The notes: generated from the letters alone by a model not told the origin. Positions 9,159 through 18,394 are shown, numbered from the stretch's first letter. The stretch: 64,000 nt of DNA from JANXAZ01 sp964504655 (GCA_964504655.1 CAZDFD010000002.1:45700-109699); one strand, 5' to 3'. Numbers and translations: made by a program.

Positions 9159-9554
9159 ATGGCCAAGGCCATTCATATGATGATTCGCGTCCTCGATCTC
9201 GAGCGATCGATCGCCTTTTACAGGCTGGCGCTGGGCCTGGAGCCCGTCTCAACCATGGATTTTGAAGCCTTTACGCTGGTCTACCTCCGCAATCCCGAGG
9301 CCGACTTCGAGATCGAGCTGACCCTGAACAAGGGTCGCCGCGAACCCTACGCCCAAGGCGAGGCCTATGGTCATGTGGCTTTCTGCGTCGACGATCTCGA
9401 CGGCGAGCACCGGCGGCTCCTGGAGGCCGGGCTCTCTCCACTGCCGATCAAGGAGTTCTTCAAGGACGGGACGCTGCTCGCGCGCTTCTTCTTCGTCCAG
9501 GACCCCGATGGCTACAAGATCGAGGTCCTTCAACGCCACGGCCGCTATCGCTGA
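9159..9554 (+). CDS. VOC-superfamily metalloenzyme, lactoylglutathione lyase-like
   Basis: A 131-residue protein of the vicinal-oxygen-chelate fold with two beta-alpha-beta-beta-beta modules. All four expected metal ligands of glyoxalase I are present: His in KAIHMMIRV, Glu in FEIELTLN, His in YGHVAFCV, Glu in YKIEVLQR. Glyoxalase I converts the methylglyoxal-glutathione hemithioacetal to S-lactoylglutathione. Start is ATG 9159; upstream frame lacks family similarity. Thirty bases separate it from the next gene (Tat-exported dehydrogenase subunit). It could be another VOC lyase, but ligand conservation supports glyoxalase-type chemistry. Confidence 0.85.
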   Translation: MAKAIHMMIRVLDLERSIAFYRLALGLEPVSTMDFEAFTLVYLRNPEADFEIELTLNKGRREPYAQGEAYGHVAFCVDDLDGEHRRLLEAGLSPLPIKEFFKDGTLLARFFFVQDPDGYKIEVLQRHGRYR

Positions 9555-9584
9555 GCGGCCGGGCAGGTTCGGGAGGCCAACGAC

Positions 9585-10136
9585 ATGAAGACGATCCTCG
9601 ATCGCCGCTTGTTTCTCCGTACCGCAGCCACCGCTGCGGCCACGGTCGGCACGACGGGAGGTGCCGCGGTGATCGGCGCTTCCAACGGGGCATGGGCGAT
9701 GACCCTTGCAGCGCTGGACGCCGGCACCGCGGCGACCCTGCTCGCCATGACCCGACACGTCTTCCCTCACGACATGCTCGGCGACGTGTACTATGCCGAG
9801 GTGGTCGAAAGTCTCGACAAGAAGGCCTCCGCCGACGCGGCTCTGGCCAAAACCCTGAAGGACGGTGTGATCGAACTGAACAAGGCCACCGGAGTCCCTT
9901 GGCTGCAGCTTTCGCCGGGCGGTCAGATCGAGATCCTACGGCAAATCGAAAAGTCAGCGTTCTTCCAAACCGTCAAGGGCGAGACGATTGTCGGACTCTA
10001 CAACAACAAGCTGGTCTGGCACCATTTCGGCTACCAGGGAAGCTCGGCAGAGTTCGGCGGCTACCTGCATCGCGGTTTCCAGGATGCCGGCTGGACCATG
10101 CAGCCGAGCACCGAAGCGAGCCCGCCGCCGGCTTGA
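9585..10136 (+). CDS. Tat-exported small subunit of a GMC dehydrogenase (gluconate 2-dehydrogenase subunit 3 family)
   Basis: A 183-residue protein with a twin-arginine signal (DRRLFLR followed by a hydrophobic Ala/Thr/Gly stretch) at residues 6-30. The mature part resembles the small subunit of membrane-bound sorbitol, fructose and gluconate dehydrogenases, which carries the flavoprotein partner across the inner membrane and stabilises it. The GMC flavoprotein gene follows after 21 bases. This partner lacks its own signal peptide, consistent with hitch-hiker Tat export of the complex. No haem-binding CxxCH motif is present. Confidence 0.85.
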   Translation: MKTILDRRLFLRTAATAAATVGTTGGAAVIGASNGAWAMTLAALDAGTAATLLAMTRHVFPHDMLGDVYYAEVVESLDKKASADAALAKTLKDGVIELNKATGVPWLQLSPGGQIEILRQIEKSAFFQTVKGETIVGLYNNKLVWHHFGYQGSSAEFGGYLHRGFQDAGWTMQPSTEASPPPA

Positions 10137-10157
10137 GCGCACAGGGAGGCACGACCA

Positions 10158-11726
10158 ATGGCACGCTACGAGCTTGGTGACGACTCGGTGGTGGTCGTCG
10201 TGGGGAGCGGCGCGGGAGGCGGGACACTTGCCAACGAGCTCTGCCAGAAGGGGGCCAAGGTGGTGCTCCTCGAGGCCGGCGCGCGGCATTCCCCGGACAC
10301 TTTCGTCAACGACGAGTGGGCGGCCTTCGTCCAGACCGCGTGGCTCGACAAGCGCACCACGAGCGGCAGCTGGCGGGTGGCGCGCGACTTTCCGAACCTT
10401 CCGGCCTGGATCTGCAAGACCGTGGGCGGCTCCACCGTCCACTGGGCCGGCGCGTCGCTGCGCTTCCAGGAGCACGAGTTCAGGGCCCGCTCGGTCTATG
10501 GCGAGGTCGCGGGGGCGACGCTCCTCGACTGGCCGATCGGCCTGGCCGATCTCGAGCCCTACTACGACAAGGCGGAGAGAAAGCTCGGTGTCACGCGCAC
10601 CAACGGCATACCCGGCCTGCCGGGCAACAACAACTTCAAGGTCATGTACACGGGCGCCAAGCGGCTCGGCTACAAGACCGTCCACACCGGCCGCATGGCG
10701 ATCAACAGCCGGCCGCGCGATGGCCGCTCACACTGCCTGCAGATCGGCTTCTGCTTTCAGGGCTGCAAGTCGGCAGCCAAGTGGTCGACGCTGTACACCG
10801 AGATCCCTGCCGCCGAGGCGACCGGCCGGCTCGATCTGCGGACCGAATGCCAAGCGCTCCAGATCCAGCACGACAACGGCGGCAAGATCAGTGGCGTGCT
10901 CTACGTCGACAAGGACGGCAAGCAGCAGCTGCAGAAGGCACGTGCCGTATGTGTCGCGTGCAACTCGATCGAGAGCCCGCGTCTTCTGCTCAACTCTGCT
11001 TCGAGCAAATACCCGGATGGCTTGGCGAACTCGTCGGGTCAGGTCGGTCGCAACTACATGCGACACACGACCGGCTCGGTCTACGCGACATTCGATCGGC
11101 CGGTGCACATGTTCCGAGGCACGACGATGGCCGGGATCATCACCGACGAGAGCGGACATGACCCGCGGCGGGGCTTCGTCGGCGGCTACGAGCTCGAGAC
11201 CCTGTCGCTCGGCCTGCCGTTCATGGCGGCGTTCCTCGACCCCGGGGCATGGGGACGCGACTTCGCGCGCAAGCTCGAAGGCTATGCGAACATGGCGGGC
11301 ATGTGGATCGTCGGCGAAGACATGCCACGGGCCTCCAATCGCGTCACGCTGCACCCGAGCGAAAAGGACAAGCAGGGGCTCCCGGTGCCGAACGTGCATT
11401 TCGACGATCACCCGAACGATATCGCGATGCGGGCGCACGCCTACAGGCAGGGGGCCGCGGTCTACCTGGCGGCGGGCGCCAAGGAGATCCACGAGGTCCC
11501 GCCCTATCCGAGCACCCACAATCTCGGGACCAATCGGATGAGCGCCCAGGCGCGGGACGGCGTCTGCAACCGCTTCGGGCAGACGTGGGACCACAAGAAT
11601 CTGTTCATCTCGGATGGCAGCCAGTTCACGACCGGTGCGGCGGAGAACCCGACGCTCACGATCGTGGCGTTGGCGATCCGACAGGCCGACCACATCGCGG
11701 ACCAGATGGCCAAGGGCGAGATCTGA
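10158..11726 (+). CDS. GMC-family FAD-dependent dehydrogenase, large subunit
   Basis: A 522-residue glucose-methanol-choline oxidoreductase. Seen: N-terminal FAD-binding VVGSGAGGGTLANEL with the following acidic end of strand 2 (LLEAG), the flavin-contact region TVGGSTVHWAGASLRF, and the C-terminal signature HNLGTNRM ... LFISDGSQFTTGAAENPTLT. The protein has no signal peptide and probably crosses the membrane with its Tat-tagged partner encoded just upstream. Such enzymes oxidise sugars, sugar acids or polyols in the periplasm and pass electrons to a cytochrome c or quinone. No cytochrome subunit gene follows here; the glycine operon leader begins instead. Substrate unknown. Confidence 0.93.
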   Translation: MARYELGDDSVVVVVGSGAGGGTLANELCQKGAKVVLLEAGARHSPDTFVNDEWAAFVQTAWLDKRTTSGSWRVARDFPNLPAWICKTVGGSTVHWAGASLRFQEHEFRARSVYGEVAGATLLDWPIGLADLEPYYDKAERKLGVTRTNGIPGLPGNNNFKVMYTGAKRLGYKTVHTGRMAINSRPRDGRSHCLQIGFCFQGCKSAAKWSTLYTEIPAAEATGRLDLRTECQALQIQHDNGGKISGVLYVDKDGKQQLQKARAVCVACNSIESPRLLLNSASSKYPDGLANSSGQVGRNYMRHTTGSVYATFDRPVHMFRGTTMAGIITDESGHDPRRGFVGGYELETLSLGLPFMAAFLDPGAWGRDFARKLEGYANMAGMWIVGEDMPRASNRVTLHPSEKDKQGLPVPNVHFDDHPNDIAMRAHAYRQGAAVYLAAGAKEIHEVPPYPSTHNLGTNRMSAQARDGVCNRFGQTWDHKNLFISDGSQFTTGAAENPTLTIVALAIRQADHIADQMAKGEI

Positions 11727-11763
11727 GGTAGGGGAGCGCCCGGGCGGTCGTCCTCGCGGGCGC

Positions 11764-11791
11764 TTGACCCGGGCCTCTCATGCTCTACTCT
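11764..11791 (+). promoter_or_regulatory. Possible promoter of the gcv operon
   Basis: TTGACC at 11764-11769 and a weak TACTCT at 11786-11791, 16 bases apart, placed just before the riboswitch. Transcription would start near 11798. The -35 match is good and the -10 is poor, so the call rests mainly on position. Confidence 0.4.
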
Positions 11792-11809
11792 CCGCCGCGG
11801 CCGAAGATC

Positions 11810-12050
11810 GTGCGTGGGAGAGTCCGCGCCGGGGCGACCCGAGCCGCGCGGCGCCGAAGGAGCAACCGCCCCGGAAACTCTCAGGCCGAAGGACCGCGTG
11901 CGAGCTGGCCCTCTGGAGAGCGGGCGCACGAGCGCCCCACCGAAGGGGACATCCTGAGTCGGCGGCGAGTCAGGGTGGAATCTCTCAGGTCGTGGACAGA
12001 GGGGGCGTGCGACGCGGACCTGATGGACGCGTCGCCGGACCCTCTGGAGG
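11810..12050 (+). ncRNA. Tandem glycine riboswitch (gcvT element) with predicted translational expression platform
   Basis: Two glycine aptamers in series. Aptamer 1 spans about 11810-11896: GGGAGAG, the core CGCCGAAGGAGCAA, then ACTCTCAGGCCGAAGGACCG. Aptamer 2 spans about 11908-12003: CCCTCTGGAGAGCG, CACCGAAGGGG, ATCTCTCAGG, GGACAGAGGGG. These are the conserved cores of the glycine riboswitch class. Downstream, CCCTCTGGAG at 12040-12049 exactly repeats 11909-11918, the 5' strand of the aptamer-2 closing helix. CAGAGGG at 11997-12003 can pair with either copy. The second copy runs into the Shine-Dalgarno GGAGG (12046-12050) of gcvT. A hairpin 12009-12016/12028-12035 lies between. This suggests glycine binding frees the ribosome site (ON switch). 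It fills the 333-base gap between genes. Confidence 0.93.
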
Positions 12051-12059
12051 CCGCGACCG

Positions 12060-13154
12060 TTGGCAGACCTCGCCCGTACTCGGCTCTACGACCTGCACCG
12101 CGAGTACGGTGCCAAACTGGTTCCGTTCGCTGGGTACGAGATGCCGCTCCAGTTTCCGGAGGGCATCCTGGCGGAGCATCGCTGGTGCCGCGAGCAGGCG
12201 GCTCTCTTCGACGTGTCGCACATGGGCCAGGTGGCCATTCGCGGCGCGTCGGCGACGACCGCGCTCGAGCGGCTCGTCCCCGGCGACATCCTCTCTCTCG
12301 CCCCCGGCCGAGCCCGCTACACCGTCCTGACGGACGAGCATGGGGGCATCCTCGACGATCTCATCGTCAGCAACGCTCAGGACCATCTCTTCCTGGTCGT
12401 GAACGCGGCCTGCAAGTCGGCCGATCTCGATCACCTGCGGGCGCATCTCGAGCCGGAATGCACGGTCGAGGAGCTGGCCGATCGGGCGTTGCTCGCGCTC
12501 CAGGGCCCGGCGGCGGCGCGCGTGCTCGGCCGTCTCGCGCCGGCGGCCGTCGGGCTTCGATTCATGCAGGCCGCCGCCATGGAGGTGACAGGTGTGCCGT
12601 GCCGCGTGTCGAGGCTCGGTTACACGGGCGAGGACGGCTTCGAGATATCGGTGCCCGCCATCGAGGCCACGGCGCTCGCGCGGGCCCTGCTGAGCCAGCC
12701 CGAGGTCCGGCCGGCGGGTCTCGGAGCCCGCGATTCCCTGCGTCTCGAGGCGGGTCTGTGCCTCTACGGCCACGACATCGATCGCAACACCACGCCCGTC
12801 GAGGCGGGCCTCGGTTGGACCATCGGGAAACGGCGACGTGAAGAGGGAGGGTTCCCCGGCGCCGAGGTGATCCTCAGGCAGCTGGCCGAAGGAGCGCCCC
12901 GCCGGCTCGTCGGCATTCTGCCCGAGGGCAGGGCGCCAGCCCGCGAGGGAACCCTGATCCATCGGGACGGTGCCACCATCGGCCGGGTGACGAGTGGCGG
13001 CTTCGGACCGTCGGTCGGCCGACCCGTGGCGATGGGCTACGTCGCGATGACCGAGGCGACGGGGGGCAACGCCGTGACCCTTCGACTGCGTGGACGCGAC
13101 GAGCCGGCCCGCGTCGTTGCACTTCCCTTCGTGGCGCACCGCTATCAGCGCTGA
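12060..13154 (+). CDS. gcvT: Aminomethyltransferase (glycine cleavage T protein)
   Basis: T protein of the glycine cleavage system: transfers the methylene group from aminomethyl-lipoyl H protein to tetrahydrofolate and releases ammonia. The 364-residue product begins at a TTG codon (12060) 9 bases after GGAGG; the text MADLARTRLYDLHREYGAKLVPFAGYEMP aligns in register with known GcvT N-termini. Seen: FDVSHMGQ, the folate-site Asp-rich region DEHGGILDDLIV, TGEDGFEI and a C-terminal GYV segment. It is the first gene of gcvT-gcvH-gcvP and is the gene directly under riboswitch control. The rare TTG start may keep initiation weak and dependent on the leader state (inference). Confidence 0.96.
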   Translation: MADLARTRLYDLHREYGAKLVPFAGYEMPLQFPEGILAEHRWCREQAALFDVSHMGQVAIRGASATTALERLVPGDILSLAPGRARYTVLTDEHGGILDDLIVSNAQDHLFLVVNAACKSADLDHLRAHLEPECTVEELADRALLALQGPAAARVLGRLAPAAVGLRFMQAAAMEVTGVPCRVSRLGYTGEDGFEISVPAIEATALARALLSQPEVRPAGLGARDSLRLEAGLCLYGHDIDRNTTPVEAGLGWTIGKRRREEGGFPGAEVILRQLAEGAPRRLVGILPEGRAPAREGTLIHRDGATIGRVTSGGFGPSVGRPVAMGYVAMTEATGGNAVTLRLRGRDEPARVVALPFVAHRYQR

Positions 13155-13174
13155 ACCCAGATCGGAGCACGTGC

Positions 13175-13549
13175 ATGGACCTCTTCTACACACGCGATCA
13201 CGAATGGGTCCGCGTCGAGGGGAACATCGGTACCGTCGGCGTGAGCGATCATGCTCAGCGACAGCTCGGCGATGTCGTCTATGTCGAGCTGCCCGAAATC
13301 GGGCGCGCGCTCGCGGCCCGGGAGCAGGCCGCGATCGTCGAGAGCGTCAAGGCGGCCTCCGAGGTCTACAGCCCCGTGTCCGGGAAGGTCGTCGCGCGCA
13401 ACGACGCCATCGTCGAGAACCCGGCGCTGGTCAACGAGGACGCCGAGGGAGCGGCATGGTTCTTCCGGCTCGAACTCGCCGACCCGGGCGAGCTCGCCGG
13501 CCTGATGACGCCCGAGGATTATCGGGACTTCCTGGCGACCCTCGACTGA
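13175..13549 (+). CDS. gcvH: Glycine cleavage system H protein
   Basis: Lipoyl carrier that shuttles the aminomethyl group between P and T proteins. The 124-residue protein contains the lipoylation site Lys within IVESVKAASEVYSPVSG (about residues 50-66), preceded by GVSDHAQRQLGDVVYVELPE, and ends with the usual PEDYRDFLATLD region. Twenty bases separate it from gcvT and 20 from gcvP; co-transcription is expected. Confidence 0.97.
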   Translation: MDLFYTRDHEWVRVEGNIGTVGVSDHAQRQLGDVVYVELPEIGRALAAREQAAIVESVKAASEVYSPVSGKVVARNDAIVENPALVNEDAEGAAWFFRLELADPGELAGLMTPEDYRDFLATLD

Positions 13550-13569
13550 GCCCCGGAGCGAAGCTGTCC

Positions 13570-16464
13570 ATGACGCAGACCCGATCGAGCGAGGCCGCGC
13601 CGACAGAGGTCGGTGCGTTCGAGGACCGGCACATCGGACCGAGCGAGACCGAGATCGGCCGAATGCTCGAGCGTCTCGGCCTCGCCTCGCTCGAGGAGCT
13701 GGTCGATCGGGTGGTGCCCCGGGCGATCCGGTCGAGCCGTCCTCTCGACCTTCCGCCGCCGCTCTCCGAGACCGAGGCGCTCGCCGAGCTGGAACGCATC
13801 GCAGCCGGGAACGAGCGACGAACATCCCTGATCGGCATGGGCTACTACGGCACGGTCACACCGGGGGTGATCCTCCGCAACGTGCTCGAGAACCCCGGCT
13901 GGTACACCGCATACACGCCCTACCAGGCGGAGATCAGTCAGGGCCGGCTCGAGGCGCTTCTGGTTTGGCAGCAGATGGTCTGCGAGCTCACCGGCATGGA
14001 GGTCGCGAACGCCTCGCTGCTCGACGAAGCTACAGCGGCAGCCGAGGCCATGACGATGGCCCGACGCGTCGGACGTGCGACCTCGACCACCTTCCTCGTG
14101 GATCCGGACACGCACCCGCAGACGCTGGGTGTCCTCGCGACGCGTGCCCGCCCGCTCGGCATCGACATCGTGGTCGCCGATCCGGGCGAGGCGCTCCAGC
14201 GCCTCGCGCCCTTCGCTGCCCTGCTCTCATATCCGGGCTCCTCGGGCGCCATCCCCGACATCGCGCCGACCATTCGACGCCTCCACGAGGCGGGCGCGCT
14301 CGCCGTCGTCGCCACGGATCCTCTCGCCTGCTGCGTTCTCGTCCCGCCGGGAGAGCACGGTGCCGACCTCGTTGTCGGCTCGGCCCAACGCTTCGGCGTC
14401 CCGATGGGCTATGGCGGCCCGCACGCGGCGTTCCTGGCTTGCCGCGACGCCCACAAGCGGCAGCTCCCGGGCAGGCTCATCGGCGTCTCCATCGACAGCC
14501 GCGGACGCGCTGCCTACCGAATGGCCCTCCAGACCCGCGAGCAGCACATCCGTCGCGACAAGGCGACGTCCAACATCTGCACGGCACAGGTGCTGCTGGC
14601 CGTCATGGCGGCGTTCTACGCAATCTATCACGGGCCCGAGGGGCTGCTCGCCATCGCACGGCGGGTCGCACGCCTCACCGCGTCGCTCGCGGACCGTCTG
14701 GAGGCGGCCGGCATCGAGGTGGTCAACCGGTCCGGTTTCTTCGACACGTTGACGCTGCGTGCAGTCCGGTCCGCTCGCGAGCTCGTCGCTGCCGCTGCGG
14801 CGGCCGGGATCGATCTCCGGCCCGTGGACGACGATCACCTGGCTATCAGTCTGGACGAGACCAGCAGACCGGCGCTCGTCGAGCGACTCCTCACGGTCTT
14901 GTGCCCGTCCGCACCCCAGGTGGAGCCTCGAGCCTCCGAGCGCTCGGATGGTCTTCCGGAGGCGTTGCGGCGCCGCTCCCCGTGCCTCGTCCATCCGATC
15001 TTTCGTGCTCACCGGAGCGAAACGCAGATGCTGCGCTATCTGCGTCGCCTCCAGGACAAGGACCTCGCTCTCGACCGGGCGATGATCCCGCTCGGTTCCT
15101 GCACCATGAAGCTCAATGCCACGACGGAGATGCGGCCGATCACGTGGCCCGGCTTCTCCCATCCGCATCCGTTCACGCCCAGGAAGTTCGTGGCCGGGTA
15201 CTCGGAGCTGATCGGCTCGCTCGAGGCCTATCTCTGCGAGATCACCGGGTTCGCGGCGGTTTCGCTGCAGCCCAACGCCGGAAGCCAGGGCGAATACGCC
15301 GGGCTCCTCGTGATCCGGGCCTATCTCGCGGCCCAAGGCAGGCACGAACGGAGGATCTGCCTCATCCCGTCGTCCGCCCACGGCACCAACCCCGCTTCGG
15401 CCGTGATGGCGGGGATGGACGTCGTCGTCGTGGGATGCGACGCCAACGGCAACGTCGACGTCGAGGACCTGCGAACCAAGGCCGACCGGCACCGGGAGCG
15501 GCTCGCCGCGCTCATGGTCACCTATCCCTCGACACACGGTGTGTTCGAGGAGCGGATCAAGGAGATCGCCGCGATCGTCCACGCGGCCGGCGGCCAGGTC
15601 TACATGGATGGGGCCAACCTCAACGCTCTCGTCGGGATCGCCCGACCGGCAGAGCTCGGCGCCGACGTCTGTCACATGAATCTGCACAAGACCTTCTGCA
15701 TCCCGCACGGAGGAGGCGGCCCGGGGGTCGGTCCGATCGGGGTGGCCGCTCACCTCGTCCCCTTCCTCCCCGAGCATCCGGTGGTTCCGATCGATCCCGT
15801 GCGTCATGCCCGGAGCGTCGGCCCGGTCTCGGCCGCGCCGTTCGGCTCGGCGTCGATCCTGCCGATCTCATGGGCCTACATCCGCATGATGGGTGCCCAC
15901 GGGCTGACACGGGCGACATCGGTGGCGATCCTCGCGGCGAACTACGTCGCGAGCCGGCTCGCCCCCCACTATCCGATCGTCTACACCGGCGCGCACGGAC
16001 TCGTGGCGCACGAGTGCATCATCGATCTCCGTGACATCAAGGCCGCCACCGGGGTGACGGCCGAGGACGTGGCCAAGCGACTGGTGGACTACGGCTTTCA
16101 CGCACCGACCATGTCCTGGCCGGTGCCCGAGACCATGATGATCGAACCGACCGAGAGCGAGCCGCTCGCGGAGCTCGACCGCTTCTGCGAGGCGATGATC
16201 GCCATCCGCGGCGAGATCCGGGTGATCGAGGAGGGTCGGGTCGACCGGGCTTCGAGCCCCCTGAAGCACGCTCCCCACACCGCGGATCTGCTCGTCGGCG
16301 ACTGGTCCCGAGCCTACTCGCGGGCCGAGGCCGTCTTCCCGGGCGTCGGCCAGGTCGATGCCAAGTACTGGCCTCCCGTTGGTCGCATCGACAATGCCTA
16401 CGGCGACCGACACCTGGTCTGCAGCTGCCCACCGCTCGAGGCGTACCGAGCTGCAGCCGACTAG
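13570..16464 (+). CDS. gcvP: Glycine dehydrogenase (decarboxylating), single-chain P protein
   Basis: PLP enzyme that decarboxylates glycine and loads the aminomethyl group onto GcvH. The 964-residue product is the fused form, not the two-gene gcvPA/gcvPB form. It starts at ATG 13570; the frame is open from 13090 but the earlier part overlaps gcvH and has no family similarity. Seen: FEDRHIGPSETE at the N-terminus, MGYYGTVTPGVILRN, the tip loop PLGSCTMKLNAT, SSAHGTNPASA, and the PLP-Lys motif NLHKTFCIPHGGGGPGVGPI (about residues 700-720). Length and motifs are complete. Confidence 0.97.
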   Translation: MTQTRSSEAAPTEVGAFEDRHIGPSETEIGRMLERLGLASLEELVDRVVPRAIRSSRPLDLPPPLSETEALAELERIAAGNERRTSLIGMGYYGTVTPGVILRNVLENPGWYTAYTPYQAEISQGRLEALLVWQQMVCELTGMEVANASLLDEATAAAEAMTMARRVGRATSTTFLVDPDTHPQTLGVLATRARPLGIDIVVADPGEALQRLAPFAALLSYPGSSGAIPDIAPTIRRLHEAGALAVVATDPLACCVLVPPGEHGADLVVGSAQRFGVPMGYGGPHAAFLACRDAHKRQLPGRLIGVSIDSRGRAAYRMALQTREQHIRRDKATSNICTAQVLLAVMAAFYAIYHGPEGLLAIARRVARLTASLADRLEAAGIEVVNRSGFFDTLTLRAVRSARELVAAAAAAGIDLRPVDDDHLAISLDETSRPALVERLLTVLCPSAPQVEPRASERSDGLPEALRRRSPCLVHPIFRAHRSETQMLRYLRRLQDKDLALDRAMIPLGSCTMKLNATTEMRPITWPGFSHPHPFTPRKFVAGYSELIGSLEAYLCEITGFAAVSLQPNAGSQGEYAGLLVIRAYLAAQGRHERRICLIPSSAHGTNPASAVMAGMDVVVVGCDANGNVDVEDLRTKADRHRERLAALMVTYPSTHGVFEERIKEIAAIVHAAGGQVYMDGANLNALVGIARPAELGADVCHMNLHKTFCIPHGGGGPGVGPIGVAAHLVPFLPEHPVVPIDPVRHARSVGPVSAAPFGSASILPISWAYIRMMGAHGLTRATSVAILAANYVASRLAPHYPIVYTGAHGLVAHECIIDLRDIKAATGVTAEDVAKRLVDYGFHAPTMSWPVPETMMIEPTESEPLAELDRFCEAMIAIRGEIRVIEEGRVDRASSPLKHAPHTADLLVGDWSRAYSRAEAVFPGVGQVDAKYWPPVGRIDNAYGDRHLVCSCPPLEAYRAAAD

Positions 16465-16617
16465 GCGGCGGGCTTGCCGGGAAGGAGTATCGCGGCTCCC
16501 GCGCGTTAACCTGAAAGCAAGAGTCGTTGTGCGAGGACGAGCGCGTCCGAGGCCATCCGTCGCGGGCGCGCCCCTAGCAGCGGCGTGTCCACGGCCGGTC
16601 AGCTGTGGAGATGCGCC

Positions 16618-18386
16618 GTGTCCGTTTACACGTTTGGCGATTCCGGTGTCACCGCGACGATCGCGACCGCCACCACGATTACGAGCGGCACCGGCGCGGA
16701 CCTCATTACGCTCTCCGGGACGCTGACCGGCGCACGCATCGACCTTGGTGGTGGCTCCGACAAGGTGATCTTCACCGGCCCCGGGGCAACTTCGACCCTC
16801 ACCAACGTCGAGACCATCGTCGCTGGCACCGGCGTCGACGCCGTGACCCTCGGGACACAGATCACCTCGGGATCGATCGACCTCGCCGGCGGAAACGACC
16901 GCCTGAGCCTCGCCACCGGTGGCAACACCCTGACCGCGACGAACATCGAGACCGTGTTCGGCGGGAGTGGTGCGGATGTCGTGACCCTGGGCACCGCCCC
17001 CTCGGCGGGTCTCGTGAACCTCGGGTCCGGCGCCGACTCCCTCACCCTGCAGGCCGGTGCCACCCTCACCCTCTCCAACACCGAGACCCTCGCCGGCGGC
17101 ACCGGCAAGGACGTCGTCACCCTCGCCACCGCCTACAGCGGCGGCTCGATCGACCTCGGCGACGGCCTCGACTCCCTCACCCTCAAGGCCGGCGCCACCC
17201 TCACCCTCTCCAACACCGAGACCCTCACCGGCGGCTCCGGCAAGGACATCGTCACCCTCGCCTCCCAGCTCACCGGCGCCACCCTCGACCTCGCCGGCAG
17301 CACCGACTCCCTCACCCTCGCCGACGTCGCCGCCAACACCCTCACCGTCAAGAACGTCGAAACCCTCACCGGCGGCACCGGCAGCGACATCGTCACCCTC
17401 GGCTCCGCCATCACCGGCGCCACCCTCGACCTCAAGGCCGGCAACGACGCCCTCACCCTCGCCGCCGGCGGAACCCTGACCGCCACCAACGTCGAGACCG
17501 TCACCGGCGGCACCGGCACCGACGTCGTCACCCTCGGCACCGCCTTGACCGGCGCCACCATCGACCTCAAGGCCGGCAACGACCGCCTGGTCCTCGCCGC
17601 CGCCGGCAACACCGTCACCGCCACCAACACCGAGACCGTCTCCGCCGGCACCGGCGCCGACGTCGTCACCCTCGCCACCGCCGTCTCCGGCGGCTCCATC
17701 GACCTCGCCGGCGGCGCCGACTCCCTCACCCTGCAGGCCGGTGCCACCCTCACCCTCTCCAACACCNNNNNNNNNNNNNNNNNNNNNNNNNNNNNNNNNN
17801 NNNNNNNNNNNNNNNNNNNNNNNNNNNNNNNNNNNNNNNNNNNNNNNNNNNNNNNNNNNNNNNNNNCATCACCGGCGCCACCCTCGACCTCAAGGCCGGC
17901 AACGACGCCCTCACCCTCGCCAACCTGGCGAACACGGTGACGCTCACCAATGTCGAGACGATCACGGGCGGATCCGCCGCCGATGTGATCGTGGTGACCA
18001 GCAGCGGTGTCGTTGTCGACGGCAGTGGTGGCAATGATCGGCTGACGACTGCCAATGGTGCCGATACCGTGACCGGCGGTGCGGGCTCCGATCTGTTCAC
18101 GTTCACCGCCACCAGCCAATCAGCAGCCAGCAGTGGCGACACCATCACCGACTTCGTGCCGGGAACCGACAAGCTGGTATTTCAGGGATTGCTCAGCGGG
18201 ACATTCAGCTACGTTGGCGCACACACGAACGCCTTTGCTGGCGGGGGCAACTCCTCGGCGCGCTTCAACGATAGCTCGAAGGTCCTGCAGGTCGACACGA
18301 ATGGCGATGGATCTGCCGACATGGAGGTGACCTTGACAGGCAACTCCGCCTCGGGGTTGAGTGCATCCAACTTCCAGTGGAGTTGA
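16618..18386 (+). CDS. Large Thr-rich tandem-repeat protein with C-terminal RTX-like module, probably type I-secreted; interrupted by assembly gap
   Basis: Starts at GTG 16618 (product MSVYTFGDSG), 7 bases after GGAG at 16607-16610. It has no classical signal peptide. From about residue 15 it consists of 45-47-residue repeats of the form ET-x2-GGTGxDxVTL ... DL-x2-GxDxLTL ... TLT-x2-N. Eight copies precede the N run at 17767-17866 and about one and a half follow. After the repeats comes a short GGNDRL / GGAGSDLF RTX-like segment, then a DTITDFVPGTDKLVFQ module and a terminal hydrophobic NFQWS, as in C-termini of type I-secreted haemolysin-type proteins. The coding frames on the two sides of the gap differ by one base; as 100 N is a placeholder, I read this as one gene, not a frameshift. 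True length is unknown. Likely a surface or S-layer-like structural protein or adhesin. Confidence 0.82.
16810..17955 (+). repeat. Coding tandem repeats of about 135-141 bp
   Basis: Repeat units begin at each Glu-Thr (ET) of the encoded protein and are 45-47 codons long. Nucleotide identity between units is high: the 46 bases ending at the gap (17721-17766) equal 17037-17082, and the 55 bases after the gap (17867-17921) equal 17409-17463. Codon choice is nearly uniform (CTC, ACC, GCC, GGC), which raises similarity between units. Confidence 0.9.
17767..17866. other. Assembly gap (100 N)
   Basis: Exactly 100 N bases, the usual placeholder for an unknown length. It lies between long exact repeats within the repeat gene, so a collapsed repeat array is the likely cause. 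The number of missing repeat units and the reading frame across the gap cannot be known. Confidence 0.99.
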
Positions 18387-18394
18387 CCTCCCTT

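Noticed and set aside
17766..17867. Frameshift in the repeat protein gene
   Set aside because: The frame change coincides with the 100-N placeholder, whose length is arbitrary.
16810..17955. Possible CRISPR-like or satellite repeat
   Set aside because: The units are 135-141 bases, directly adjacent without spacers, keep a reading frame and encode a regular protein repeat.
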